DNA of 43,643 nucleotides, taken from NCBI GenBank assembly GCA_947487955.1, contig CANKYV010000001.1:1-43643 (forward strand). The letters are read 5' to 3'. Position 1 is the first letter of the stretch; the number at the start of each line of letters is the position of its first letter. Below are positions 1 to 9,458 of the stretch, piece by piece. Under the pieces are notes generated by a model. That model was not told the origin of the DNA. It was given only the letters and a program-made list of their open reading frames with translations, and searched no databases. A program made the translations under genes and the position numbers. Source of the stretch: Alphaproteobacteria bacterium (GTDB lineage Bacteria > Pseudomonadota > Alphaproteobacteria > Paracaedibacterales > CAITNM01).

Positions 1-1
1 T

Positions 2-1192
2 TTATTTTTCAATTTTAGCAACGACACCAGCGCCGACAGTACGTCCACCTTCACGAATCGCAAAGCGTAAACCCTCATCCATCGCAATTGGTGCAATCAA
101 CTCAACCTTCACGTTCACATTATCTCCAGGCATTACCATTTCTGTGCCTGCCGCTAACGTTACCACACCTGTTACATCCGTCGTGCGGAAGTAAAACTGT
201 GGACGATAATTCGTGAAAAATGGAGTATGACGTCCACCTTCTTCTTTTGTCAAAATATATGCTTCTGCCTCAAAATGAGTGTGAGGAGTAATGCTTCCTG
301 GTTTTGCCAATACTTGACCGCGCTCCACATCTTCTCTCTTTGTGCCACGAAGAAGCGCACCTATGTTATCTCCTGCTTGACCTTGATCAAGAAGTTTTCT
401 AAACATTTCTACGCCTGTGATAATTGTCTTTGTTGTTGGGCGAATCCCCACAATTTCCATCTCGTCGCCCACATTCACAATACCGCGCTCTACACGTCCT
501 GTTATAACTGTTCCACGACCAGAAATTGAAAATACGTCTTCAATCGGCATCAAAAATGGCTTATCAATTGCTCGTGCAGGTTGTGGAATATACGCATCAA
601 CCTCTGCCATTAATTTTAAAATTGCTTCTTTACCAATCGCATCATCACGATTCTCTAATGCACATAACGCTGATCCTCGCACGATTGGTATCTTGTCTCC
701 TGGAAATCCATACGATGAAAGAAGTTCACGCACTTCTAATTCAACCAAGTCCGCTAATTCTTCATCATCCACCATATCAATCTTGTTCATAAATACAACA
801 AGAGCTGGAACCCCAACCTGACGTGCCAACAAAATATGCTCACGTGTCTGTGGCATTGGACCATCCGCCGCAGATACAACCAAAATTGCTCCGTCCATCT
901 GCGCAGCACCCGTAATCATGTTCTTCACATAGTCCGCGTGTCCTGGACAATCAACGTGTGCATAGTGACGATTCGCTGTCTCATACTCAACGTGAGCCGT
1001 AGAAATTGTAATACCACGTGCCTTCTCTTCTGGAGCCTTGTCAATCTGGTCATATGCCATAAATTGAGCACCGCCGCTCTCCGCTAGTACCTTCGTTATC
1101 GCCGCCGTTAACGATGTCTTCCCATGGTCTACGTGACCTATCGTCCCTATATTACAGTGCGGCTTGTTCCTCGAAAATTTCTCTTTTGACAT
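2..1192 (-). CDS. tuf: Elongation factor Tu
   Basis: Translational GTPase that delivers aminoacyl-tRNA to the ribosomal A site in the cytoplasm. The 396-residue product has the usual EF-Tu length. The G1 motif GHVDHGKT lies at residues 19-26, followed by DCPGH and NKID, then domains 2 and 3, ending in VVAKIEK. An in-frame ATG 12 codons upstream is rejected because it lies inside fusA and the family start is MSKEKF. AAGGAG sits 6 bases before the chosen ATG. The gene is last in rpsL-rpsG-fusA-tuf and begins 10 bases after the fusA stop, so it is probably co-transcribed and its ribosome-binding site overlaps the end of fusA. The stop codon lies at the window edge, so what follows is not visible. 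Confidence 0.98.
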   Translation of the reverse strand: MSKEKFSRNKPHCNIGTIGHVDHGKTSLTAAITKVLAESGGAQFMAYDQIDKAPEEKARGITISTAHVEYETANRHYAHVDCPGHADYVKNMITGAAQMDGAILVVSAADGPMPQTREHILLARQVGVPALVVFMNKIDMVDDEELADLVELEVRELLSSYGFPGDKIPIVRGSALCALENRDDAIGKEAILKLMAEVDAYIPQPARAIDKPFLMPIEDVFSISGRGTVITGRVERGIVNVGDEMEIVGIRPTTKTIITGVEMFRKLLDQGQAGDNIGALLRGTKREDVERGQVLAKPGSITPHTHFEAEAYILTKEEGGRHTPFFTNYRPQFYFRTTDVTGVVTLAAGTEMVMPGDNVNVKVELIAPIAMDEGLRFAIREGGRTVGAGVVAKIEK

Positions 1193-1198
1193 GGTAAT

Positions 1199-1204
1199 CT
1201 CCTT
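1199..1204 (-). promoter_or_regulatory. Shine-Dalgarno of tuf, start-deciding
   Basis: AAGGAG on the minus strand, 6 bases upstream of the ATG at 1190-1192. It overlaps the fusA stop codon (1203-1205). It supports the shorter tuf start over the upstream in-frame ATG at 1226-1228. Confidence 0.8.
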
Positions 1205-3275
1205 ACGCCATCTTCGCTTTAATTTCATCCGCTACATTTTGCGGAACTTGTTCATAGTGATCAAACACCATTGAAAATTGAGCACGACCTTGAGACATGG
1301 AACGCAATGTGTTCACATATCCAAACATATTTGCCAATGGTACTAATGCATTTATCACACGTGCGTTACCACGCTGATCCATACCAGTCACCTGGCCACG
1401 ACGACTATTTAAGTCACCGATCACGTCACCCATATAATCTTCTGGCGTAACAACTTCTACTTTCATAACCGGCTCCAATAACTTTGGCGCACACTTTAAA
1501 ATACCTTCACGGAAGGCCGCACGTGATGCAATTTCAAATGCTAAAGCACTCGAGTCAACATCGTGATATGCACCATCGGTAAGTGTAGCTTTAAAATCAA
1601 TTGTTGGAAATCCAGCCACTACGCCTGTAGTAATTGCCGATTCTAAACCTTTAATAACACCAGGTATATATTCTCTTGGAACAGAACCACCAACAACTTT
1701 ATTTTCAAAAACAAACCCTGAACCAGGCTCGAGCGGCTCAAATGTAAATTTAACACGAGCAAACTGACCTGCACCACCACTTTGCTTCTTATGTGTATAA
1801 TCATAATCAGCAGGTCTTGTGATAGTTTCGCGATATGCTACTTGAGGTGCACCAATGTTTGCATCAACCTTATATTCACGCTTTAGAATATCGACTTTAA
1901 TTTCGAGGTGCAATTCCCCCATCCCCTTCATAACTGTTTGACCAGTCTCTTGATCCGTGTGAACACGGAATGATGGATCTTCTGAAACCAAACGCGCTAA
2001 AGCAATTCCCATTTTTTCTTGATCAGCCTTTGTTTTAGGCTCAATCGCAATTTCAATAACTGGGTCTGGGAATTCCATTTTCTCTAAAATAACGGGCTTA
2101 TTACTATCACACAAAGTGTCACCAGTTGTTGTGCACTTCAAACCACACAATGCAACAATGTCTCCAGCATAAGCTTCTTTAATATCTTCACGTGAATTCG
2201 CATGCATCAAAAGCATACGACCAACACGCTCTTTTTTATCTTTTGTTGAATTATCCACTCCAGAACCTGATTCAAGCTTACCAGAGTAAACACGCACAAA
2301 TGTAATTGAGCCAACGAAAGGATCAGTCATAATTTTAAATGCAAGACCCGAAAATGGCTCCGTATCTTCTGCTTTTCGAACAACTTCGTTGCCACGGTCA
2401 TCAATACCGTTAACAAAACCTATATCTGCAGGAGAAGGAAGATAATCAACCACACCATCAAGCAAAGGCTGAACACCCTTATTCTTAAATGCACTCCCAC
2501 AAAGAACCGGAACAAACATGCTTTTTACAGTTCCACGACGAATAGCCGCTTTCAACTGCGCAACTGTTGGCTCTTTACCCTCTAGATATGATTCCATTAA
2601 TGCATCATCCGCTTCAACTGCGGTTTCAATTAGACGATGCCTATATTCTGCCGCTTTTTCCTTTAGATCTGCCGGGATTTCAACAATATCAAATTGCGCA
2701 CCAAGACTCTCATCGCGCCAAATAACAGCATTATTACTAACAAGATCAACAATTCCCGCAAAATCAGCTTCAGCACCAACAGGCAACATAGTGACAAGAG
2801 GGCGAGCACCAAGACGATCAACAATCATGTCGACACAACGGTAAAAATCAGCCCCCATACGATCTAATTTATTAATGAAACAAATTCGAGGAACATTGTA
2901 TTTGTCAGCCTGACGCCAAACCGTCTCAGATTGAGGCTCGACACCAGCAACACCATCAAACACAGCAACAGCACCATCTAAAACGCGCAAAGAGCGCTCA
3001 ACTTCAATAGTGAAATCAACGTGACCAGGTGTATCAATAATGTTAATTCGGTGATTATTCCAAAAACAAGTTGTTGCCGCAGAAGTGATTGTAATACCAC
3101 GCTCTTGCTCTTGCTCCATCCAGTCCATAACGGCAGTGCCTTCATGAACTTCACCAATTTTGTATGATTTTCCTGTATAGTAAAGAATTCGCTCAGTTGT
3201 AGTGGTTTTTCCGGCGTCGATATGCGCCATAATTCCAATATTACGATACTGATTTAACTGTGTTGTGCGTGCCAT
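1203..3275 (-). CDS. fusA: Elongation factor G
   Basis: GTPase that drives ribosomal translocation and, with RRF, ribosome recycling. The 690-residue length is typical. AHIDAGKTT (residues 17-25) is the P-loop; DTPGH and NKLD follow, then EF-G domains II-V ending with a YEQVP tail and a lysine-rich end. It sits between rpsG (12-base gap) and tuf (10-base gap) in the classical str operon. The region before the ATG has only a weak GTAGG-type ribosome-binding site. Nothing suggests a specialised paralogue such as EF-G2; the operon position indicates the housekeeping copy. Confidence 0.98.
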   Translation of the reverse strand: MARTTQLNQYRNIGIMAHIDAGKTTTTERILYYTGKSYKIGEVHEGTAVMDWMEQEQERGITITSAATTCFWNNHRINIIDTPGHVDFTIEVERSLRVLDGAVAVFDGVAGVEPQSETVWRQADKYNVPRICFINKLDRMGADFYRCVDMIVDRLGARPLVTMLPVGAEADFAGIVDLVSNNAVIWRDESLGAQFDIVEIPADLKEKAAEYRHRLIETAVEADDALMESYLEGKEPTVAQLKAAIRRGTVKSMFVPVLCGSAFKNKGVQPLLDGVVDYLPSPADIGFVNGIDDRGNEVVRKAEDTEPFSGLAFKIMTDPFVGSITFVRVYSGKLESGSGVDNSTKDKKERVGRMLLMHANSREDIKEAYAGDIVALCGLKCTTTGDTLCDSNKPVILEKMEFPDPVIEIAIEPKTKADQEKMGIALARLVSEDPSFRVHTDQETGQTVMKGMGELHLEIKVDILKREYKVDANIGAPQVAYRETITRPADYDYTHKKQSGGAGQFARVKFTFEPLEPGSGFVFENKVVGGSVPREYIPGVIKGLESAITTGVVAGFPTIDFKATLTDGAYHDVDSSALAFEIASRAAFREGILKCAPKLLEPVMKVEVVTPEDYMGDVIGDLNSRRGQVTGMDQRGNARVINALVPLANMFGYVNTLRSMSQGRAQFSMVFDHYEQVPQNVADEIKAKMA

Positions 3276-3286
3276 AATTCAAAAAC

Positions 3287-3769
<483 letters not shown>

Positions 3770-3798
3770 TCACTATTTCAAAGAACTTCAATAATTAA

Positions 3799-4170
3799 TT
3801 ATTTAGGTCGTTTAGCACCATACTTAGAACGACCTTGCTTACGATCTTTAACACCTTGCGTATCCAATGAACCACGCACAATGTGATAGCGCACACCTGG
3901 TAAGTCCTTTACACGGCCGCCACGAATCAAAACAACAGAGTGTTCTTGAAGATTGTGCCCTTCACCAGGAATATACCCAGTCACTTCATAACCATTAGTT
4001 AAACGGATACGAGCTACTTTACGCAAAGCTGAGTTTGGCTTTTTTGGAGCCGTTGTAAAAACGCGAGTACATACACCACGACGTTGAGGGCATGCCTCTA
4101 ACGCTGGAACCTTATTTCGGTTAATTTTAGGCTCACGCGATTTTCGTATTAACTGATTAATTGTTGGCAT
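3799..4170 (-). CDS. rpsL: 30S ribosomal protein S12
   Basis: Decoding-centre ribosomal protein, 123 residues, starting [10 protein letters not shown]. The loops KKPNSALRK and [12 protein letters not shown] are intact; their lysines are the usual sites of streptomycin-resistance substitutions, so the allele looks wild type. It is the first gene of the str operon, about 50 bases downstream of a good promoter. CAGAGA about 9 bases before the ATG is the only candidate ribosome-binding site. Confidence 0.98.
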   Translation of the reverse strand: MPTINQLIRKSREPKINRNKVPALEACPQRRGVCTRVFTTAPKKPNSALRKVARIRLTNGYEVTGYIPGEGHNLQEHSVVLIRGGRVKDLPGVRYHIVRGSLDTQGVKDRKQGRSKYGAKRPK

Positions 4171-4223
4171 AAATTATATCTCTGGGTGTTATTATTTATC
4201 GAATTTCCCTTTAAACTTCGTGT

Positions 4224-4252
4224 ATCCTAGTAACGGTTACAGCCAAAGTCAA
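4224..4252 (-). promoter_or_regulatory. Predicted promoter of the str operon
   Basis: On the minus strand, TTGACT (4252-4247) is followed after 17 bases by TAGGAT (4229-4224). This is 5/6 and 4/6 of the sigma-70 consensus at ideal spacing. It lies in the 97-base gap between carD and rpsL and would give a leader of about 45 bases. The carD stop lies just beyond it, so carD read-through into rpsL is also possible. Confidence 0.65.
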
Positions 4253-4267
4253 GCTTTTCTTTTACTA

Positions 4268-4762
4268 TTAAGCAACACGAAGCGAATATTCCATTTTTTC
4301 AATTGCCGCCTGCTCATCTAACTGCTCAACAGCAGAAAGCTCACGCACAAAACGCTCCACTGCCGCCTGATAAATTTGGCGCTCACTGTAAGATTGCTCA
4401 GTATCATTTCCACGCCTATATAAATCGCGTATAACCTCCGCTATTGAAGAAGGTAATCCTGAATTAATTTTTGACTCGTATTCTTGAGCACGACGACTCC
4501 ACATAACACGGCGGGGTTTTGTACGAATAGACAGCATCTTAAGAGCATCTTCCATTTCTTTTTTTGAACTCAATGCACGAAGCCCAGCATTCTTTGCTTT
4601 TTCTTTTGGCAAACGCAAAACCATCTTGTCTTTCTCAAAATTAATCACAAGCAAAACAAGCTCTGTACCAGCAATATTATGAGACTCACTCCCTATGAGC
4701 TTCCCCACTCCATGCGCCGGATAAACAACATATTCACCAACTTTAAAATTTTTTGCTGCCAT
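4268..4762 (-). CDS. CarD/CdnL-family transcription regulator
   Basis: RNA-polymerase-binding regulator of the CarD/CdnL family, which stabilises open complexes, notably at rRNA promoters. The protein has 164 residues. The N-terminal Tudor-like domain begins FKVGEYVVYPAHGVGKL, and a helical C-terminal domain follows with the basic stretch KPRRVMWSRRAQEYE. AAGGAATAAAT precedes the ATG. It lies between the ferredoxin gene (65 bases upstream) and the str operon promoter, an arrangement familiar from alphaproteobacteria. The C-terminal tail (EQLDEQAAIEKME) is acidic and helical. Confidence 0.92.
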   Translation of the reverse strand: MAAKNFKVGEYVVYPAHGVGKLIGSESHNIAGTELVLLVINFEKDKMVLRLPKEKAKNAGLRALSSKKEMEDALKMLSIRTKPRRVMWSRRAQEYESKINSGLPSSIAEVIRDLYRRGNDTEQSYSERQIYQAAVERFVRELSAVEQLDEQAAIEKMEYSLRVA

Positions 4763-4827
4763 ATTTATTCCTTAAAAAAACTTTTATACTCCCTTGATAT
4801 GGGAATAATTCTTAAAAAATTCAAGAG

Positions 4828-5160
4828 CTACTTCCTTGGTAGTTCTTTGCTAAAATGCTCCAATTTTCTCTGCACTTTAGCCCAAATATCTGCATCCGGA
4901 GGAGGTTCCTTTTTTCGCGTTATATTCGGCCACTTCTTAGAGTACTCACTGTTAAGCTCTAACCAAGATTCAGCCTCTTCCTTGGTATCAGGTAATATCG
5001 CTTCAATTGGACACTCCAGCTCGCAAACTCCACAATCAATACAAATATTAGGATCAATTACCAGCATATTTTCCCCCTCAAAAAAGCAGTCTACCGGACA
5101 AACCTCGACACAATCGGTGTACTTACATTTAATACATGCTTCAGTAACAACGTAGGTCAC
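4828..5160 (-). CDS. fdxA: 7Fe ferredoxin (FdxA type)
   Basis: Small electron carrier, 110 residues, with two cluster-binding segments: [14 protein letters not shown] near the start and [12 protein letters not shown] around residues 39-50. The first segment lacks one regular cysteine spacing, as in [3Fe-4S]/[4Fe-4S] seven-iron ferredoxins. The C-terminal extension ([14 protein letters not shown] onward) is the usual alphaproteobacterial FdxA tail. The start is GTG, chosen because the family begins MTYVVT; no Shine-Dalgarno is visible. It is followed by carD, a common alphaproteobacterial arrangement. Confidence 0.93.
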   Translation of the reverse strand: MTYVVTEACIKCKYTDCVEVCPVDCFFEGENMLVIDPNICIDCGVCELECPIEAILPDTKEEAESWLELNSEYSKKWPNITRKKEPPPDADIWAKVQRKLEHFSKELPRK

Positions 5161-5236
5161 AAAAAATAGGGAAAATTTACGCTACAGGTAGAAATAGCAT
5201 ATCTATTTAACGCAAGCAAGGTAAGAATTTTTAAAT

Positions 5237-6352
5237 TTATTTTAAAATTTTATTATAAATATTTGTGATTTTCAGATTAATAATATCACTACTATATAAA
5301 TTTTCTGCTTGCTCTCTTCCTCTATTTCCCATCAATTTGCACATAGGCTTATTTGATATGCACTTTTCAAATGCTTCTTTCAGGCTTTCTATATTTTTAG
5401 TCGGCACTTTTATACCATTGCCTTCATTCACGATTTCATCACATCCAATGGCATCAGTTGTAATAATTGGCAACCCACATGCCATGGCTTCTAATAATGA
5501 TTTAGGCAACCCTTCTCTGTAACTGGGTAAAACAGCAACATGTGTTTGTGCATAAATTTTTTGAACATTATCCACATGCCCCAACCATTCAACAATTCCT
5601 TCTTCGTTCCATTTTTCCAATATCGCCAATGGAATTGATTCAGGGTTTTCTAAATCAGGAGATCCTATAAGCAAAAAACGAACTTTTTGAGAAGGATTAT
5701 TTTTTACAAATTCTTTAGCTGCCTCTACAAATTCCTTAACACCTTTAGTCCACAACATACGAGCCACAAGAGTAAACGTAAAAATCTTCGCCCCCTTATT
5801 AAGGGCAGGATAAAAAATCTTTGTATCAACACCTGACCCAGGCACAAAATACAAATTACTTTTTGGCAGCAATGCTTTGCAAGTCAGATAATCTTGCTGA
5901 TTTTGAACAATTACACTAACGTGCGAATGATTTAAAATCAGCTTAAGGGCATACTTAACAAAAGGCCTCAGCAATCTTGCCCTTAAATGATAGGAGGTAA
6001 AAATATACCCAAACCCATTAATAGCATTTACACTAGGGACTTTATAAATCCTAGCAATCATCGTACCATACAACGCGGGTTTCAAAGCCACATTATGAAC
6101 AAGTGAAGGTTTAAATTCCCTAAACACCCTAAGCAGACTAAAAACTGTTTTTAGCTCAACAAAAGGATTTAAACTTCCCCTCTTAAATTTTACTAAGAAA
6201 CTTTTTATTCGGCCTATCTGAATATAATCATTTTCTTTAAATTGCGTTGTCGCTACTGCGACATCAAAACCTAAAGCTTGCGCAGCTTTTGCTAAAGCCA
6301 ATCGATGACTTAAAAAATATTCAGCGTTCGCCACAACATATAAAAGCCTCAT
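5237..6352 (-). CDS. Glycosyltransferase family 4 (GT-B fold)
   Basis: Probable sugar transferase for surface polysaccharide or LPS, 371 residues, predicted cytoplasmic or peripheral to the membrane. The N-terminal domain begins MRLLYVVANAEYFLSHR, with acceptor-side strands to about residue 185. The C-terminal nucleotide-sugar domain has VARMLWTKGVKEFVEA and the donor-binding motif EGLPKSLLEAMACGLPIIT, whose glutamates correspond to the E-x7-E motif. The ATG overlaps the stop of the upstream PhzF-like gene (ATGA), so translation is probably coupled. Donor and acceptor cannot be told from sequence. No other polysaccharide genes lie nearby. Confidence 0.88.
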   Translation of the reverse strand: MRLLYVVANAEYFLSHRLALAKAAQALGFDVAVATTQFKENDYIQIGRIKSFLVKFKRGSLNPFVELKTVFSLLRVFREFKPSLVHNVALKPALYGTMIARIYKVPSVNAINGFGYIFTSYHLRARLLRPFVKYALKLILNHSHVSVIVQNQQDYLTCKALLPKSNLYFVPGSGVDTKIFYPALNKGAKIFTFTLVARMLWTKGVKEFVEAAKEFVKNNPSQKVRFLLIGSPDLENPESIPLAILEKWNEEGIVEWLGHVDNVQKIYAQTHVAVLPSYREGLPKSLLEAMACGLPIITTDAIGCDEIVNEGNGIKVPTKNIESLKEAFEKCISNKPMCKLMGNRGREQAENLYSSDIINLKITNIYNKILK

Positions 6353-7140
6353 AAAACCTTTAAAACACCCTCAAAAACTTTCTTAACTGACGCCTCAACC
6401 TGAACAAATTTCTCATCAATAAAAACTTTACCAATAGCCCTACGAGGACCAAGTTGCGCAAAAGAAAAACTATCTCTTTTTAAACGTTCCCCCCAAAACA
6501 ATGGTAAGAATGTCTGAACATATAGGCTGCCATTATTTTCATTGACGCAATGTTTTGGCGAAAAATAACGATAAACATAATCAAATGGAGCAGCATCATC
6601 TTCTGCTGTAAGCACGACCCGATCATAATCAAGCTTTGCAATTCTGTTAAAGTCGGCTTCCAAATTGATTATTTCTTCGACAGTACGTAATTCGACTACA
6701 CAAGTTTTTCCTATCTCACGAACAGACACAGGCATAATCTCAAATGCTTGATTTAATCGTTCTGGCATTTCAGTAAACTCCAGATATTGCTTAGGCACAG
6801 AAATAGAAACAATATCCCCGTTTACCTTAACTTCAAAAAAGTCACCCACTGTATGCAAAACAAATTTATCTTGTTTTTTCGCGCAATGCTTCGCAACACT
6901 TAAAAGGCCATGATTTACTGACCAAATACTTCCATCTTTTGTTAAACTTTCAACCAAGATTTGATCATTTTCTTCCCAAACAAAACATGTTACGGTTTGG
7001 CAAAGCTCAGCTGCAATTTTAGCTGTCAAATCATGCTCAAGCTTTTTTGGCAGCTCAACAACCACTGCTGCGTGACCTTGAAAAGACTTCTCCGCAAAAC
7101 AATCATAAAGACTATAATTTAGGGCTAGCACTTTGCTCAC
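6349..7140 (-). CDS. PhzF-like epimerase/isomerase-fold protein, active site altered
   Basis: The 263-residue protein resembles the PhzF family (diaminopimelate-epimerase fold). QGHAAVVVEL (21-30) stands for the family's GNPaaVv segment, and TKDGSIWSVNHGLLSVA (67-83) for the segment ending in GHxxLG. In PhzF the catalytic glutamate lies in SESTFV; the matching stretch here is TVTCFV (49-54), so that Glu appears to be Val50. The second half's D-x-x-TGS loop is replaced by VNENNGSLYV. The fold is plausible but the isomerase activity is doubtful. The start is GTG, 2 bases after the rho stop. Its TGA overlaps the glycosyltransferase ATG. Function unknown. Confidence 0.6.
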   Translation of the reverse strand: MSKVLALNYSLYDCFAEKSFQGHAAVVVELPKKLEHDLTAKIAAELCQTVTCFVWEENDQILVESLTKDGSIWSVNHGLLSVAKHCAKKQDKFVLHTVGDFFEVKVNGDIVSISVPKQYLEFTEMPERLNQAFEIMPVSVREIGKTCVVELRTVEEIINLEADFNRIAKLDYDRVVLTAEDDAAPFDYVYRYFSPKHCVNENNGSLYVQTFLPLFWGERLKRDSFSFAQLGPRRAIGKVFIDEKFVQVEASVKKVFEGVLKVL

Positions 7141-7142
7141 CC

Positions 7143-8405
7143 TCAGGTATTCATTGTCTGGAAAAAATCATGATTATTTTTACTGAATTTAAGCTTATCC
7201 AGCAAAAATTCCATTGCTTCAGTAGTTCCCATAGGATTGAGAATACGACGCAACACCCACATCTTTGCAAGCTCAGCTTTCTCAGTCACTAGCAACTCTT
7301 CTTTGCGTGTGCCTGACTTGTTAATATCAATAGAAGGGAACACTCTCTTATCTGAAAGTTTACGATCAAGAACAATTTCAGCATTTCCTGTGCCTTTAAA
7401 TTCTTCAAAAATCACCTCATCCATACGAGACCCCGTATCAACAAGAGCAGTTGCAATAATTGTTAAAGAACCGCCTTCTTCAATATTACGAGCAGCACCA
7501 AAAAAACGCTTAGGTCTTTGTAGTGCATTTGCATCCACACCACCTGTTAGAACCTTACCCGATGATGGAACCACTGTATTGTATGCCCGGGCCAAACGAG
7601 TAATTGAATCAAGCAAAATGACAACATCTCTCTTTTGCTCAACTAAACGCTTTGCTTTTTCAATAACCATTTCAGCAACCTGAACATGGCGCGCTGCAGG
7701 TTCATCAAAAGTAGAACTGACCACTTCTCCCTTAACGGATCTTGCCATATCTGTCACTTCTTCTGGACGCTCATCTATCAACAACACAATTAAATATGTA
7801 TCTGGATGATTTGCAGTGATGGAATGTGCAATACTTTGCAACATCACTGTTTTACCAGTTCGCGGTGGCGCCACAATCAATGCACGTTGCCCCATACCCA
7901 TAGGAGAAACCATGTCTATAATTCTCGACGTAAAATCTTTAGATGGCTTGCCATCTTCGATTTCAAGATTCAAACGTCTATCGGGATACAGCGGTGTTAA
8001 GTTATCAAAATTTATACGATGACGGATCTCTTCCGGCTCAACAAAATTAATCTTTTTAATTTTTACTAAAGCAAAATAACGCTCCCCCTCTTTAGGCGCG
8101 CGAATTTCCCCCTCAACACTATCACCTGTACGCAAACCAAGCCTACGCACTTGATTTGGAGAAACATATATATCGTCAGGGCCTGGCAAGTAATTTGATT
8201 CTGGAGAACGTAAAAAACCGAAACCATCCTGCAAAATCTCAATGACGCCATCACCATAAATTGCAATTTCTTTTTCCGCCAATTTTTTTAATATCGCAAA
8301 CATCAAGTCTTGCTTGCGCAAACTGCTTGCATTCTCTATATCATGCTCCTCAGCAATCATTAGAAGTTCAGATGGGGTTTTCTTTTTTAAATCTTGTAAG
8401 TGCAT
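7143..8405 (-). CDS. rho: Transcription termination factor Rho
   Basis: Hexameric RNA helicase for factor-dependent termination, 420 residues. The order is Rho N-terminal helical domain (1-45), cold-shock RNA-binding domain (about 50-125, with [21 protein letters not shown]) and the ATPase domain with Walker [10 protein letters not shown] near 179-187, the R-loop and Q-loop region and [16 protein letters not shown]. It follows hemJ by 8 bases; this hemJ-rho pairing is common in alphaproteobacteria. GAGAGAG precedes the ATG. No missing key residues were seen. Confidence 0.98.
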   Translation of the reverse strand: MHLQDLKKKTPSELLMIAEEHDIENASSLRKQDLMFAILKKLAEKEIAIYGDGVIEILQDGFGFLRSPESNYLPGPDDIYVSPNQVRRLGLRTGDSVEGEIRAPKEGERYFALVKIKKINFVEPEEIRHRINFDNLTPLYPDRRLNLEIEDGKPSKDFTSRIIDMVSPMGMGQRALIVAPPRTGKTVMLQSIAHSITANHPDTYLIVLLIDERPEEVTDMARSVKGEVVSSTFDEPAARHVQVAEMVIEKAKRLVEQKRDVVILLDSITRLARAYNTVVPSSGKVLTGGVDANALQRPKRFFGAARNIEEGGSLTIIATALVDTGSRMDEVIFEEFKGTGNAEIVLDRKLSDKRVFPSIDINKSGTRKEELLVTEKAELAKMWVLRRILNPMGTTEAMEFLLDKLKFSKNNHDFFQTMNT

Positions 8406-8413
8406 AAACTCTC

Positions 8414-8845
8414 TCAGAAAGGTCTTACTATAACAAAGATGACTATTAAAATTAGAAGGACTGTAGGGATCTCATTGATAGCTCTAAAGAACTTTGAAGA
8501 CTTATGACAAACACCTTGTTTAAGCTGTTTTTTCCAATAGTCCAAGCAGAAGTGAAGCACAATTAACAAAAATACGCAAGCAAGTTTTGCATAAACCCAA
8601 AATTCAAATAGATAACCTGGCATAAAAAACAACAAAACACCTGCTAAAATTGCCATATGCATAGCAGGCTGCATAATAAATCGAAAGAGTTTTTCCTCCA
8701 TAATTTCAAGCATTTTACCATTTTCAGGATACTCAACATGATATACAAAAAGCCTAGGCAAATAAAATAAGCCGGCCATCCATGAAATAATAGCAAAAAC
8801 ATGTATCACTTTAATCCAATTATAATACTCAAAAATAAAATTCAT
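8414..8845 (-). CDS. hemJ: Protoporphyrinogen IX oxidase, HemJ/CopD type
   Basis: Small membrane protein of 143 residues for the penultimate step of haem biosynthesis in alphaproteobacteria. About four hydrophobic segments are seen: around 10-30 ([20 protein letters not shown]), 60-80, 85-105 and 122-141. The invariant His and Arg of the family are visible in WIKVIHVF and [10 protein letters not shown]. It is divergent from yajC across 98 bases, where no convincing promoter could be picked. Neighbouring hem genes of the usual cluster are absent here. Confidence 0.9.
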   Translation of the reverse strand: MNFIFEYYNWIKVIHVFAIISWMAGLFYLPRLFVYHVEYPENGKMLEIMEEKLFRFIMQPAMHMAILAGVLLFFMPGYLFEFWVYAKLACVFLLIVLHFCLDYWKKQLKQGVCHKSSKFFRAINEIPTVLLILIVIFVIVRPF

Positions 8846-8943
8846 TATTATTTTTCTAAAATTCTAAATACCTACTGGGAATCTATCATAATTTTTGTTA
8901 AGGTATACGTGTATTTAAGTTTAAATTTACAAAGGAGAGATTT

Positions 8944-9444
8944 GTGAAAGGTTTTATAGCAGCGGTAATTATTAGTATCTCAACATTATCTGCTAATAGT
9001 GGCACAGGCGGATTCGATATGATGCAACTCGTGCCATTTGGTTTATTATTCGTTATTTTTTATTTCCTTCTCATACGTCCTCAACAAAAAAAAGCAAAAG
9101 CTCATCAAGAAATGCTAAAAGAATTGCACCGCGGTGACCATGTTGTAACAGCTGGTGGTATTTTAGGAACAGTTGATAAAGTTAGTGATACTGAAGTTAG
9201 TCTTGAGGTTGCTAACAATGTTAAAGTAAGTGTTTTAAAATCAACCATAACTGAAGTTTTTAAAAAAAACAGTTCAGTGACTGAATCAGCAAAAAATGCT
9301 CCTGCACATAAAAAACCAACATTGAAGGCTTCTAACCCCGTCAAGGTGAAAGCTGTTTCAAAATCCAAACCAGCTATGAAGTCAGTTGCAAAGAAAGCTG
9401 CAAAGCCGACTACTAAAAAGCAAAAATCTAAATCTAAAAAATAA
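8944..9444 (+). CDS. yajC: Sec translocon accessory protein YajC, with basic tail
   Basis: Inner-membrane partner of SecDF. One transmembrane segment (about residues 26-46, MQLVPFGLLFVIFYFLLIRP) is followed by the family signature PQQKKAKAHQEML and a cytoplasmic domain (GDHVVTAGGILGTV). At 166 residues it is longer than the usual 100-120. The extra part is a Lys/Ala/Ser-rich C-terminus (about 115-166) ending TKKQKSKSKK. The start is GTG behind a strong AAAGGAGAG. It is followed 14 bases later by secD, then secF, as one plus-strand operon. Confidence 0.93.
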   Translation: MKGFIAAVIISISTLSANSGTGGFDMMQLVPFGLLFVIFYFLLIRPQQKKAKAHQEMLKELHRGDHVVTAGGILGTVDKVSDTEVSLEVANNVKVSVLKSTITEVFKKNSSVTESAKNAPAHKKPTLKASNPVKVKAVSKSKPAMKSVAKKAAKPTTKKQKSKSKK

Positions 9445-9458
9445 GTGATCTCAAGTCG

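Noticed and set aside
227-1087. Several plus-strand open frames opposite tuf
   Set aside because: They are antisense shadows of the conserved EF-Tu gene, without ribosome-binding sites or recognisable protein composition.
2518-2844. Plus-strand open frame opposite fusA
   Set aside because: It lies wholly inside a highly conserved gene on the other strand and has no protein-like sequence.
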